Assembly: GCA_023376005.1 (NCBI GenBank)
Contig: CM042181.1
Span: forward strand, 4,126,461-4,190,460
Origin: Doryteuthis pealeii
Taxonomy: Eukaryota > Mollusca > Cephalopoda > Myopsida > Loliginidae
Reading direction: 5' to 3'
DNA: 64,000 nucleotides
Positions within the stretch are counted from its first letter, which is position 1. Every line of letters begins with the position of its first letter. The notes beneath the pieces are model-generated. The model was not told where the DNA came from, made no database searches, and saw only the letters and a program-made list of their open reading frames with translations. Shown piece after piece: positions 1-9,640 of this stretch. A program made the translations under genes and the position numbers.

Positions 1-55
1 CTTTCTCTCTATATATAACTAGCTAGCTAGCGTAGTTGATGGCTCTCCCTCTCTC

Positions 56-89
<34 letters not shown>

Positions 90-198
90 ATATCAGACTG
101 TTCATATCCCACCTCTCTCTCTCTGTCTCTATTTCCTCTCTCTGTCTCTGTCTTTCTCTTTCTATATAACTTGTTAGCTAGCGTAGCTGATGGCTCCT

Positions 199-233
<35 letters not shown>

Positions 234-509
234 GTCTCTATCTATCTATCTCAGACTGTTCATATCCATCTCTCCCCTCTCTCTCTTTCTCTCCCTTTCT
301 CTCTGTCTTTCTCTCACGATATATCTTGCTAGCTAGAGTAGTTGATGGCTCTCTATCTATCTATCTATCTATCTATCTATTCCACTCTGTTCATATCTAT
401 CTATCTATCTATCTATTCCAATCTGTTCCTATCTATCTATCTATCTCTCGATCTATTCCAATCTGTTCATATCTATCTATCTCTCTCTCTATCTATTCCA
501 CTCTGTTCA

Positions 510-540
<31 letters not shown>

Positions 541-640
541 TTTATCTATCTATTTCCACTGTGTTCATATCTATCTATCTATTATCTAATCTATCTATCT
601 ATCTCAGACACTTGATATGTATATATTCTTTCTAAATGGC
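1..640. repeat. CT/ATCT microsatellite with higher-order units
   Basis: Dense (CT)n and (ATCT)n tracts. A short phrase containing AGCTAG, GTAGTTGATGGCTC recurs near 26-45, 170-195 and 325-350, and CAGACTGTTCATATC recurs between them, so the simple repeats sit inside a longer unit of roughly 150 bp. Open frames here encode only Leu/Ser/Tyr/Ile runs and are not genes. Confidence 0.9.
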
Positions 641-774
641 TTCCCCCTACACGTGTTTAGCGTTATGAAAACTCGCACTTAATCTCGTATTATTGTCCAG
701 TTTCGCTGTCAGTATTATGAATGTACCCAGTGTACAAGTTGTCCTGAAAGTCTTGTCAACCCCTACAAGAAAGC
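641..774. other. Unclassified spacer
   Basis: Non-repetitive AT-rich sequence between the microsatellite and the first SINE. I see no gene or recognisable element. Confidence 0.5.
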
Positions 775-1055
775 GTCTGGTGTAATGGCTAAAGTCATGG
801 GAAATGGATTCTTCGCCCCGAGTTCAAATCCTGGATGTGGTAATTGCATTTCACTTTACGCTAATACCATTGGGAAATGTATGAATCCTACTCTCCCTCC
901 AGCTATGGGTAAATAGCAGGGCAGACTGGGTTCTTTAACCATGGCTAGGTAACCGGTCTAGGAGAAGGACGACTCTGAATTCTAACCTGTTGAACTCCGC
1001 TTAAGAAATTGACCTTGTGTCAGATCCTGCTCGTGCGGAGAGGTTGGTAAATATA
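775..1055 (+). mobile_element. tRNA-derived SINE, family SINE-B
   Basis: The 5' end resembles a tRNA: a box-A-like stretch (TGGTGTAATGGCTAAAG) and a box-B-like GAGTTCAAATCC about 45 bp later. The body, with the phrases CAGCTATGGGTAAATAG and GGTAACCGGTCTAGGAG, recurs near 4.2, 13.6, 23.3, 39.9, 59.7 and 60.1 kb. It ends in GGTTGGTAAATATATATA, so the tail runs into an AT microsatellite. Calling it a SINE rests on the pol III boxes, copy number and tail. Confidence 0.75.
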
Positions 1056-1277
1056 TATATACCGAAAAAAGAGGGTCCCTTAATGAAAAAATGTGATATT
1101 GGGAAAAAGTCCCTGGTACCTATTACCTAAGCATGACATTTATTATCTAGACTAGCAAATATGTGCACTTTCCGATTGAAACTTTATCAGATATAAATTT
1201 ATTTCGGCTACCTTCGCCTCTTCAATCTGATTTCCCAATGAGCAAGAACAGAATTACATATACAAGAATTACGTATA

Positions 1278-2468
1278 CTAGCGAACAGGGCTCGACATTA
1301 ATGCCATCCTGTCGTCCCGGGGATGATAAAAATTACATCCGGGACGATCAATACGTCATCCGGGACAAGCTTGCCGGGGACGGGTAAAAAATTTCCCTAA
1401 AAGTTAGTACACATTCCAATATTGCCGTCCAGTGATTGCCTGAATACTGACCTCAAAAAACGGTCTAGTTCTAGACTTAAAATTACTAATGACAACAACA
1501 CTGAAGAATATTAGACACAGTCACACAGTATATATTTTTATGATTGGAAAATGTCCGTATAAAGATGGAAATAGAATAAATTTAGTTTATAAAAATTTTT
1601 ATTTTATTATTCTTGATTATAAATAAATGTTTCTGTCAACTGCTTCAGCTTTCTTAATGTTTTATTACATGTTATTATGCTACTGATGACTGACAAGTAT
1701 AGATGATGCTAATGAATTAAATAAAAAATATTTTGATTTCGGGACGGTCCCAAACCCCATTTGGAACAGTCCAAATCCCATTCAGGACGGTTGATAATTT
1801 TTGTTCGGGACGGTCATGAAAAAAGTTAATGTCGGGGCCTGCTAACGAATATATTCACCCTCTGGGTGCAAGTATTAAAGTTTTAATGTAATAAAATAAT
1901 ATATCAAATTAGAAAGACTAATGAAACTAAATAAGAATGCAGATAAAAAGATTTGAAACAGAGGCGGGTAAAATCGAAAAATAAGAACAACTGACACTTA
2001 CTCTTCCATCACTCCCGTCTTTCATTGTTGAATTTTCCTAATTTAACGATTTAGTTAAATTAGTAAATAATGAATAAAATTACAGTTATTTCTTCTTGTT
2101 AACAGATTTTTAAAAGATTTATCCCCAAGATTTTTTCTCATATCTATGTAAAACCAAACGGTTAGAAATCGGAAAATACTAAACACATATTTATTAAAAT
2201 CAAATTCTTAATATCAATATGCAAATTAACCTTCCTGTTCACACTGTAAACCACTATTTTGTTGTATATATAAATACAATTGATTGTTATTAGTATGTAG
2301 ATATGGTCAACAGTATTGATAATGTAAAACAATTTTATTAATAATTGAGGTTTAAGTAAAAATAAAATCATAGAGAATGTTACGTAAATAACTATGAGAA
2401 TTGTGATGTAAATAGTGATATAGATTTGGTAACAGACAGAGAAACACACAATCTCCATTATAATAAGA
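1278..2468 (-). mobile_element. Helitron, family Heli-1, split by a hAT element
   Basis: The 3' terminus CTAG lies at 1278 next to a host A; the element resumes at 1850 after the hAT insertion and runs to GA (minus-strand TC) at 2468. The subterminal hairpin, normally GCACCC-TCC-GGGTGC, is slightly decayed here (CACCC-TCT-GGGTG). The body recurs at 29.5, 37.3, 51.9, 54.7 and 55.7 kb. TC start, CTAG end, subterminal hairpin and absence of a duplication are the Helitron hallmarks. There is no Rep/helicase ORF, so it is non-autonomous. Confidence 0.75.
1286..1841. mobile_element. hAT-like non-autonomous DNA transposon
   Basis: Terminal inverted repeats start CAGGGCTCGACATTAA at the left and, read on the minus strand from 1841, CAGGCCCCGACATTAA. 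The element is flanked by an 8-bp near-perfect target duplication, CTAGCGAA at 1278-1285 and CTAACGAA at 1842-1849. CAG-type termini with an 8-bp duplication are characteristic of hAT elements. The interior has several copies of CGGGACGG and no transposase frame, so this is a MITE-like derivative. It is inserted into the end of a Helitron. Confidence 0.75.
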
Positions 2469-2533
2469 GATGTAGATATATAAATGACTCATTTATATAG
2501 CTAGATAATAAATTAAGATATAATAAATTATTT

Positions 2534-3138
2534 CCGCCCTGACGGCTGGGGCGTTAGAATGCACCGACTGCACCTCTGCAGAGGGGTAAGACTCTCCCAA
2601 TGTAGCCACCTACTGGCCATGGGTGGCGACCCGTGATGCGTAAGGATAGAGCCCAGGTGGATGAGCAGTTCATGACATACAATACTCCACTTTGGTCCTA
2701 TCTTGAGCTAGACGGGCGGTCGGAGAGGCCCCCTCTGATCAATCGGCTGGTCACGTTAAGCCCTAGCACCTATATGATTTCTTCAACCCTATTGCCCTTA
2801 TGGCAAGCCCCAAAACCCTTTTTAATCATATGGGTGCTAGAAGGCGGTGGCTGCGGTCTAACATGTCCTGGAATGACGTTAAACTCTATCTGATGGTGAG
2901 GTTTCAGTTTTGGAGGTTGGGGAATGTGGAGCACACATTTCATCCCCATTGCTCCCTGGTCCACTCTGACCCGGAGTGGTAGTACCTGTAGGGTCCCATC
3001 TATGGGTTAAATAGAAAAATGTATTTATAAAAAAATGTATTATCCATTAAGAATTGATTTATTTCAAAACTTTATCGGCATTAAATAACTCACTGAGGTT
3101 GATATGCCGTAAAACAAAACAAAACAAAAAACAAAACA
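2534..3138 (+). mobile_element. Retroposon family J, near full length
   Basis: A 600-bp element beginning CCGCCCTGACGGCTGG and ending in GTTGATATGCCG plus an (AAAAC)n tail. Further copies lie at 7.8-9.0, 24.0, 30.1 (partial), 31.1, 38.7 and 49.9 kb. The A-rich tail, plus target duplications at the 24.0 and 38.7 kb copies, mark it as a retroposon. Short ORFs inside are incidental. It could be a SINE or the 3' part of a LINE; I do not recognise the family. Confidence 0.7.
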
Positions 3139-3335
3139 TAACTTAATTAATTATAATTAATTCATTTTATAATTTAATAAAGATAGCACATTCAACTGTG
3201 GCATATGGAAATCTAATACATTGCAATGGAGTTATCAATAATAATTAATTAGAATAATGTTATTTATTTTGTTATTGTCAAAAAGAACTACAATGGTTAA
3301 ATTACAAAAATACTAATAGTACCTGAAGAATAATT
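3139..3335. other. Unclassified AT-rich spacer
   Basis: AATTAATT-rich sequence with no recognised element. Confidence 0.4.
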
Positions 3336-3337
3336 AA

Positions 3338-3645
3338 AGTCCAATTACCGTCGAACTGGGAAGACAAGGCAGCAACCGGTTGTAACTCAATACAAACCCG
3401 AAAGCCACAAGGTCCACTGCAAAATGACAGAGTATATATAAGACTCCACAATGTCATTCAAATGAAGCAGTCAAGCAGCCAATCAGAACTCAAGGAATGG
3501 AACCACCCAAATCACCCAGATTCATGGGTGGATCATTCTTGAGTCCTATTTATACCAACTGTCTTGGACACTGCTGGAGTGGGACTTAGCTGCTGTTATT
3601 CAAACCAACAGTAGGCTAACTGACCTCAATAGTACCGGGGTACTC
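3338..3645 (+). repeat. LTR-like repeat, copy 1
   Basis: About 300 bp beginning GTCCAATTACCGTCGAA and ending near CAAACCAACAGTAGGCTAAC. It contains TATA-like motifs (TATATATAAG, TATTTATACC). A diverged same-strand copy lies at 59043-59310. Promoter-like composition and two co-oriented copies suggest an LTR, but no primer-binding site or coding interior is visible. Confidence 0.35.
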
Positions 3646-3688
3646 GCTTGGTTACCTCATTTTAGGAATGAAGCCTCCTTTAGAGGTA

Positions 3689-3940
3689 GTACTGTAAAGT
3701 CATCGGGGCGGCCTAAGTCGGTATCAGCCAATCAGCGAGGGAGTCTATCCCCTTTTCACTAGCGCTAGACCAAGGAGATTTTTTTTGCATCTGAGGTGGA
3801 GAACCACACCTACCATCAGCTCCTTACTTTACCTCACATATCCATGTGCTACTCATACGCTGAGTTGGCGAGGGTCGGTATCGAAATAGGAACCTTGTGG
3901 TTTCTAGCCAAACGCTCTACCGACTGAGCTAACCCGGCCC
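3689..3940 (-). mobile_element. tRNA-derived SINE, family SINE-A, with target duplication
   Basis: Read on the minus strand it opens GGCCGGGTTAGCTCAG, with box A TAGCTCAGTCGGTAGAG and a box-B-like TTTCGATACCGAC, and ends in the ACTTTAC-type tail. It is flanked by the direct repeat TTTAGAGGTA at 3679-3688 and 3941-3950, as expected for retroposition. Other copies are at 11.6, 14.2, 28.0, 53.2 and 53.9 kb. The tRNA parent is uncertain. Confidence 0.88.
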
Positions 3941-4043
3941 TTTAGAGGTACCAGATACTTTTTACAATAGTGAGAGGGGGTCATCGCGCAGAAGCGATAA
4001 CACTAATCAATTTCAATCGAACATAATAAAAAAAGAGGAAAAA

Positions 4044-4045
<2 letters not shown>

Positions 4046-4115
<70 letters not shown>

Positions 4116-4142
4116 GTATGTATGTGTGTGTGTGTGTGTGTG
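4046..4142. repeat. (GA)n(TG)n compound microsatellite
   Basis: Uninterrupted GA repeat followed by a short ATAGAGAGTATGTATG link and a GT repeat. Confidence 0.95.
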
Positions 4143-4159
4143 TAAATTACAAAATTACT

Positions 4160-4447
4160 AATGGTACCTTCTACTCGCTTGGTAATGATTAGAATTATAG
4201 AAAATGGACTCGTCGACGCGAGTTCAGATCCTGGACGAGGCTGTTTGCATTTTTCATAGCGCTAATACCCTTATGAATGTTACGCATCCAAATACCCTTC
4301 CTCCAGCTATGGGTAAATAGTAAGACAGACTGTGTTCTTTAAACTTGGTTAGGTAACCAGTCTGGGAGAAGGAAAACTCTGAATTCAAATTTGGTAAACT
4401 ACGATTAAAAAATTAACCTAGTATCACATTCCACTCGTTAGGAAAGG

Positions 4448-4450
<3 letters not shown>
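4160..4450 (+). mobile_element. SINE-B copy running into an AT microsatellite
   Basis: Box-B-like GAGTTCAGATCC, the CAGCTATGGGTAAATAG body and the GGTTAGGTAACCAGTC motif are all present. The 3' end passes directly into (AT)n at 4448-4503. Confidence 0.7.
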
Positions 4451-4485
<35 letters not shown>

Positions 4486-4514
4486 TATATATATATATAT
4501 ATTTATATTAATAT

Positions 4515-4690
4515 TTTGCGTTTAATAAATTAGGCGGAGCTGATCTCATGCTTCAGTCTATTAATTCAAAGCTCTTTAATCTAGCGAAAATGTCTTACGC
4601 CATTCCTTTCGATTTGATGCAATAAGATTTTCCCAAGCACTCGGGAGAATATTGAAGAGTTAGTTTCAAATTGTCCTTCAATTTGTCTTT
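4515..4690 (-). pseudogene. Duplicated fragment of a non-LTR retrotransposon C-terminus
   Basis: A degraded second copy of 5680-5843 (same strand, shared phrases TTAGGCGGAGCTGATCTC and TTGTCCTTCAATTTGTC). It encodes the segment ahead of the terminal zinc knuckle, with frameshifts. Confidence 0.6.
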
Positions 4691-4699
4691 ATAGTATAT

Positions 4700-4711
4700 A
4701 TTATATATATT

Positions 4712-4744
<33 letters not shown>

Positions 4745-4755
4745 GTATATATAAT
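4700..4755. repeat. AT microsatellite
   Basis: AT/TA-rich tract separating the duplicated non-LTR piece from the PLE remnant. Confidence 0.85.
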
Positions 4756-4809
4756 AAATATTATTAAAATAACACAAACTCTCCTAAAAATCCCCTAAGC
4801 CAAACGAAC

Positions 4810-5160
4810 GTAGTATATAGATACATTTGCCCATTCCGAGAGTGTCTCTCAGAAAATAAACTATACACTAATAGCTACATTGGCCATACAACAACAACAC
4901 TATCCCGCCGTCTTACATACCATCTCTCCGACACAAGCTCCATAAAACAACACTTTATTAAAAAAACACCCAGAAAAATCCACCTCCCCCGAAATTAGAA
5001 AAAAATTCTTAAACGAAAATACTAAAATTATCTACAAAAATAACAATAAGAAACGCCTACAGATCCTAGAAGCCATATTCATTAAAAATAAAAAACCTAA
5101 CATTAATAAAATAGCCTTTAAAGTCGGAGACAACGTATTAAATATCTTCAATAACTAACA
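4810..5160 (+). pseudogene. Decayed GIY-YIG endonuclease of a Penelope-like element
   Basis: One frame reads CPFRECL, then NSYIGHTTTTLSRRLTYHL, then SIKQHF, the YIG part of a GIY-YIG nuclease with its R and H residues. A frameshift later another frame reads KKRLQILEAIFIKNKKPNIN, the usual downstream helix and C-terminal motif. In PLEs this domain follows the reverse transcriptase and nicks target DNA; no reverse transcriptase remains here. Stops and frameshifts make it a pseudogene. It belongs to a different subfamily from the copies at 7.9, 18.2 and 45.1 kb. Confidence 0.65.
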
Positions 5161-5426
5161 CTCACCTAACCCCCCTCTTAAAAATAATAGACTCTCTGAA
5201 TTTGATAAAAGCATAGATAACAAAACTAAAAATTAACTAAAAACCAAATTACATAACCCCATGAAGACGACTGGAGAAACAGACGAAAGCGCTCGGGAAA
5301 TTAGTATGAAAAATATCATGAATCAACTCGATCCAGATTCAAAAAGGAGAGCCAGAAAACTGGAAAAAATATCCATACAAAAAAATGAAAAAAGAATACT
5401 CCGTGTTATTCAATAACACATCTTAA

Positions 5427-5427
<1 letters not shown>

Positions 5428-5487
<60 letters not shown>
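5428..5487. repeat. AT microsatellite at a non-LTR 3' tail
   Basis: About 58 bp of pure AT abutting the 3' end of the minus-strand retrotransposon. Confidence 0.9.
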
Positions 5488-5490
<3 letters not shown>

Positions 5491-5836
5491 TGGACTCTTC
5501 TATTGTGAATGATAGATGAGGGTCAGCAGTGAATGATTTGATTCCTCCCATGTTGTGCATGCTATCAAGAAGACATTTTGTGTTTCCTCGAGTGTGATAG
5601 CAGCCCAGCTCTGCAGTGAGCTATGAAGCAACACTGACAAACGAAATGTTCTAAGGCGGGAGTCAGATGTTTGCGTTTTAAAGTTAGGCGGAGCTGATCT
5701 CGATGCTTCAGTCTATTAACTTCAAAGCTCTTTAATCTAGCGAAACATGCCTTACGCCATTCCTTTCGATTTGATGCTAGATCTTCCCAAGCACTCGGGT
5801 TAATATTGAGGCGTTTCAAATTGTCCTTCAATTTGT

Positions 5837-5843
<7 letters not shown>
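5488..5843 (-). pseudogene. 3' end of a non-LTR retrotransposon with terminal CCHH zinc knuckle
   Basis: The frame 5565-5831 (88 aa) begins MKDNLKRLNI, has WEDLA...NRKEWRK, a pattern typical of the extreme C-terminus of animal endonuclease/reverse-transcriptase LINEs, and ends with a zinc-finger-like CQCCFIAHCRAGLLSHSRKH segment (Cys-Cys...His-His). A 3' UTR with ATCTATCATTC follows, then an AT tail. The same 3' UTR occurs at 63241-63310. The protein upstream of this segment is absent, a 5' truncation. Start and end are set by homology to the 4515-4690 duplicate and the AT tracts. Confidence 0.75.

Positions 5844-5880
<37 letters not shown>
5844..5880. repeat. AT microsatellite
   Basis: Pure AT. 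Its last bases form the 5' side of stem I of the hammerhead candidate that follows. Confidence 0.9.
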
Positions 5881-5882
<2 letters not shown>

Positions 5883-5920
5883 CTGATGAGACTTAATAAA
5901 GTTGAAACAACTGTACGATG
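5878..5920 (+). ncRNA. Type I hammerhead ribozyme candidate (PLE-type, minimal stem III)
   Basis: The core CTGATGA is at 5883-5889. Stem II is GACTT (5890-5894) with loop AATA and AAGTT (5899-5903), five pairs with one G-U. GAAA is at 5904-5907. Stem III is A5907-U5914 and C5908-G5913 around a small loop. The cleavage triplet is GUA, predicted cut after A5915. Stem I pairs TATCG (5878-5882) with CGATG (5916-5920). All conserved core positions (C3, U4, G5, A6, G8, A9, G12, A13, A14, A15.1-U16.1, C15.2-G16.2, H17) are satisfied. Minimal type I hammerheads are known in the terminal repeats of Penelope-like elements, which fits the foldback element next door. Activity is inferred, not shown. Confidence 0.7.
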
Positions 5921-5934
5921 TTCTACGTGGGGCG

Positions 5935-6535
5935 TGATATTTGCCGAGTTCGCTTGATAGAAGGCTATCACAATGCAGTTTGGAATAAATAAATAAAAAA
6001 ATAATAATACGGTAACAATGGTGTTGTGAGCTGACCTGTATTTTTATTCTTTCTTGAATTTTCGAGGTAATACCTCTTTATCAAAAAATTGAACTGATGT
6101 AGTCCAGCTATGGCATTTCTTCCCAAATTATTATTTTTTTTTGAAAATGATGTTATTTTTAAATAACTGTATTCTCGTGTGAGCGTGAATGCGTTTATTT
6201 TTGTTTGTACGTGTGTGTATGTTGTAATGCACGTGACATTGAAAACGCGTGTTGGTTGTGACGTTAAGACTGTATCCTAGCGCGGGATTTTGTACGTGTG
6301 TATGTGCGAATGAAAAAGCGTATTTGTGTTTTGTGGCCATGGTGATGTATAATATTTCATGTTGGATGTAAATCAATTTAATCATTTATTATTATAAAGA
6401 AATTTAATCAATTTAATCATTTATTATTATAAAGAAAGAATAAAAATACAGGTCAACACACAACACCATTGTTACCGTATTATTATTTTTTAAATATTTA
6501 TTCCAAACTGTATTGTGATAGCCTTCTAAATCAAC
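5935..6535. mobile_element. Foldback element, probably inverted PLE termini
   Basis: About 100 bp at 5950-6050 (AGGCTATCACAATG...GGTAACAATGGTGTTG...) is repeated in reverse complement at 6434-6530. The interior has, on the minus strand, GAGGT-ATT-ACCTC followed by GAAA, a decayed hammerhead-like stem. PLEs often carry terminal repeats in inverted orientation. A 29-bp AATTTAATCATTTATTATTATAAAG-type unit is tandemly duplicated at 6375-6432. The ORF at 6131-6385 is not coding. Confidence 0.5.
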
Positions 6536-6542
6536 CTCCTAA

Positions 6543-6546
<4 letters not shown>

Positions 6547-6592
<46 letters not shown>

Positions 6593-6605
6593 ATATATAT
6601 ATGTA
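6547..6605. repeat. AT microsatellite
   Basis: Two AT runs separated by a short TATTATA break. Confidence 0.9.
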
Positions 6606-6850
6606 TATTATTAGTGATGAGAAGACTTTCGGACCATTGTGTATTATTTCCCCTTTCTATGTTGTTGATATAAAGCAGTGTCCAACTTGAAGTTTGTTCC
6701 CAGAAAATGAATCTCTTTAAGGTCATTTAATTGTTTCATATGCAATTCATATTGATTATTCAATGTTTAATTCATATAATTTTACATTAATTATTTTAAT
6801 ATCTAAATAATTAAATATTTAATATGTAAATTATATTCGGTTCAGTATGT
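6606..6850. other. Unclassified AT-rich sequence
   Basis: No recognised gene or element; TTAATTATT-rich. Confidence 0.4.
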
Positions 6851-6854
6851 ATGC

Positions 6855-6987
6855 ATGCATCTATCTATCTATCTATCTATCTGTCTGTCAGTCTCTTCTT
6901 TCTTCTTTCTTTCTTTCTTGCTTGCTTGCTTGCTTTCTTCTTCCTTGCTTCTTTCACATATCTATCTATCTATCTATCTATCTTTCT

Positions 6988-7018
<31 letters not shown>

Positions 7019-7023
7019 ATTTA

Positions 7024-7054
<31 letters not shown>

Positions 7055-7267
7055 TTCTTTCTTTCTTTCTTTCTTTCTTTCTACAAAACATCTATCTATC
7101 TATCTTTTTCTTTCTTTCTTGCTTTCTATCTATCTATCTATCTATCTCCTTTCTTCTTCATTCTTCTTTCTTTTCTATTCATATCTATCTATCTACTTCT
7201 TTCTTCTTTCTCTTCTTTCTTTTATATCACATGTCTATTCATATCTATCTATCTATCTATCTTCTCT

Positions 7268-7298
<31 letters not shown>

Positions 7299-7315
7299 CT
7301 ATTTCTTCTCTCTCT

Positions 7316-7347
<32 letters not shown>

Positions 7348-7562
7348 CCTCTCTATATATATATATATATATATAATATATATATATATATATCAATCTA
7401 TCTATCTCAGTTCCTATCCTAATCATATCTATCTATCTATCTATCTTTTTTCTTTCTTTTTCTTTCTTTCTTTCTTTCTTTCTTTTCTTTTCTTTCTTTC
7501 TTTCTACATTTCAATCTGTGTATGTATGTATGTGTATATCTATCTACCTATCTATCTATATG
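6855..7562. repeat. Compound ATCT / TTTC / CT / AT microsatellite
   Basis: About 700 bp of alternating (ATCT)n and (TTTC)n blocks with CT and AT tracts. All three plus-strand frames stay open for 170-245 codons because the repeat has no stop; these are not proteins. Confidence 0.95.
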
Positions 7563-7800
7563 GCAAACACCTAATGAACAGGAAATAAGAATCGATCTTA
7601 TGTGATATGTGCACCCATGGACACGATTGAATCTGTAGAATGGACTTTGAAACGGCTTCAGGTTAGTTGGGTGATCTCAGATAAGACTCTTAAAAATGAA
7701 TAAATACGAACACCGTTTCTACAGCATTGGGTCCGGGGCAAATATAAGACATAAATTGTGACAGACAGATCCCTCCCAAAAATCAGTGGTAGCCGAATCT
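7563..7800. other. Unclassified spacer
   Basis: Unique-looking sequence between the microsatellite and the J tail; nothing recognised. Confidence 0.4.
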
Positions 7801-7805
7801 CTGAT

Positions 7806-9046
7806 TGGTTTGTTTTGTTTTATGGCATATAACATCAGTGGGTTATTCAATAATAATATGTCTATACTTTTTGTTTACGAAACTACTTTTGTGGTTATAA
7901 TATCTGATTTTAAAAGCTCCCTGTGTGGACCCTAAGTATACTTTTTGTCACTGATATTCTTATTTTTATCGTTTGATTTATTGGTATATACTTCCACTTT
8001 ATATATTACGCACTCCTGTTGACATTTATTTTTTAAGAGACATTCTGCCTTATTGATACAATTATAGTTAGGGGGTTTATTGTTTAGGGTTTTGTTGATT
8101 TTTTTGCAGTTGTTTTTATTAAGTTCCCTACGTTGGGAATGCAGCTATAGCTAAGTTTGACTGTATTTTTATTAAAGATTTTATGTAACATGTTAAGGGG
8201 GGACTGTTTTTTTTATTAGTCTAAAGAAATCCCTACCTAGTTTATTTATTATGGTCATTTGAATGGTGATGTAAACCAGATAATCTTCTCTATTTTTCCT
8301 CTTATTATTTGTATTGGGTGTTTCATTTGAATCTTTATATATTAGTTTAGTTTTATAGCCGCTATCCTTAAGAGCTTTTTCATATTCTGTTTTATTTTGT
8401 CAAATATATTGCAATTGTACGATTTAGTTGATAATCTATTCTGGTTATCGAATAATTAAAAATAATATTAATATTTTTCTATTTAACCCATAGATGGGAC
8501 CCTAAAGGTACTACCACTCCAGTTCAGAGTGTACCAGGGAGCAATGGTGATGAAGGGTGCTCCACATTGCCCAAATCTCCAAAACTAGAACCTCACCATC
8601 AGATAGAGTTTCACGTCATTCCCAGGACATTTAGACCCTCAAACACCGCCTTCTAGCACCCATATGATAAAAAGGGGCTGGGGCTTGCCATAAGGGTAAT
8701 AGGGTTGGGAAAATTATATAGTGCTACTTAACGAAACCAGCCGATTGATCGGAGGGGGCCTCTCCGACCGCCCGTCTAGCCCAATAAAGGGCCAAAGTGG
8801 AGTATTGCAAGTCATGGACTGCTCAACCACCTGGGTTCTATCCTTAAGCATCACTGGTCGCCACCCACGGCCAATAGGTGGCACCATTGGGGAAAAAATC
8901 ATGACATGCATTAGAAATGAAATAGTTTATTATAAATTATTTTAATTTATTATCTACATATATAAATGATTTGTTTATATTTGGGGAATCTTACTCCTCT
9001 GCAGAGGTGCAGTCGGCGCATTCTTACGCCACAGACTACAGGGCGG
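7806..9046 (-). mobile_element. J retroposon interrupted by a PLE segment
   Basis: The 3' tail of J (minus strand: CCACTGATG, GCCATAAAAC...) is at 7806-7850 and the rest of J at 8473-9046. The two halves are separated by about 620 bp of PLE-derived sequence. This split orders the events: J first, PLE fragment later. Confidence 0.65.
7853..8465 (-). pseudogene. Penelope-like element: linker and start of the GIY-YIG domain
   Basis: The minus-strand translation gives motifs typical of the PLE region between reverse transcriptase and endonuclease: ALKDSGYKTKLIY, then NKLGRDFFRLIKK, then SYSCIPNVGN, then a cysteine-rich NCINKAECLLKNKCQQEC, and finally GSTQGAFKIRYYNHKSSF, the GIY-YIG core with its R and H. 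A stop replaces a residue just before GST, and frames shift around 8130. The upstream polymerase is missing and the downstream end is cut. It is closely related in motif pattern to the copy at 18.2 kb (GMTQGKFKQRYYSHMESF). Confidence 0.7.
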
Positions 9047-9279
9047 CTGGATCTCTGAGTAGGATTTTCTTTCACCATTTGTTCTTTTTGTCATTCGCTT
9101 TTCATTCATTCGCTTTTCATTCATTCATTCATTTTCATTTTCATAAAGACGTAAAGCTTTCAAATTAAGATCACATGATTTTTAATTTTGGGATTCAGGA
9201 TAGATTTTTGGACATGATTGACAGGGGTGGAGAGGCCCCTTCTGATAAATCGGCTAGCCTGACGTGGCTCAGTAAGTAT
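9047..9279. other. Unclassified spacer
   Basis: Includes a short (CATT)n-like run (TTCATTCATTCATT). No gene seen. Confidence 0.4.
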
Positions 9280-9640
9280 GTATGCATCTATCTATCTATC
9301 TATCTATCTATCTCTTTCTTTCTTTCTTCTTTTTCTTTCTTTCCTTTCTTTCTTTCTTCCTTTTTTTCTTTCTTTCTCATGTCTATTTATCTCTCTCTCT
9401 CTATCTCTCTCTCTCTCTATCTCTTCTTTCTTTCTTTCTTTCTTTCTCACATCTATTATATCTATCTTTCTTCTTTCTTTCTATCTTTCTTTCTTTCTTT
9501 CTTTCTTCTTTTCTTTTCTTTTTATCAAACATCTATTTCACATATATCTATCTATCTTTAACTTCATTCTTTCTTTCTTCTTTCTTTCTTTCTTTCTTTC
9601 TTCTTTCTTTCTTCTATCTCTCTCTTTTTTGGAAAGAGAG
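9280..9640. repeat. ATCT / TTTC / CT microsatellite at the outer edge of the left arm
   Basis: A compound tract ending in a short CTCTCTTTTTTGGAAAGAGAG hairpin. Homology to the right arm begins immediately after it, so this repeat marks the outer breakpoint on the left. Confidence 0.92.

Noticed and set aside
6847..7588. Open frames of 173-245 codons in three frames
   Set aside because: They lie wholly in ATCT/TTTC repeats and encode only Leu, Ser, Phe, Ile and Tyr runs; absence of stops is a property of the repeat.
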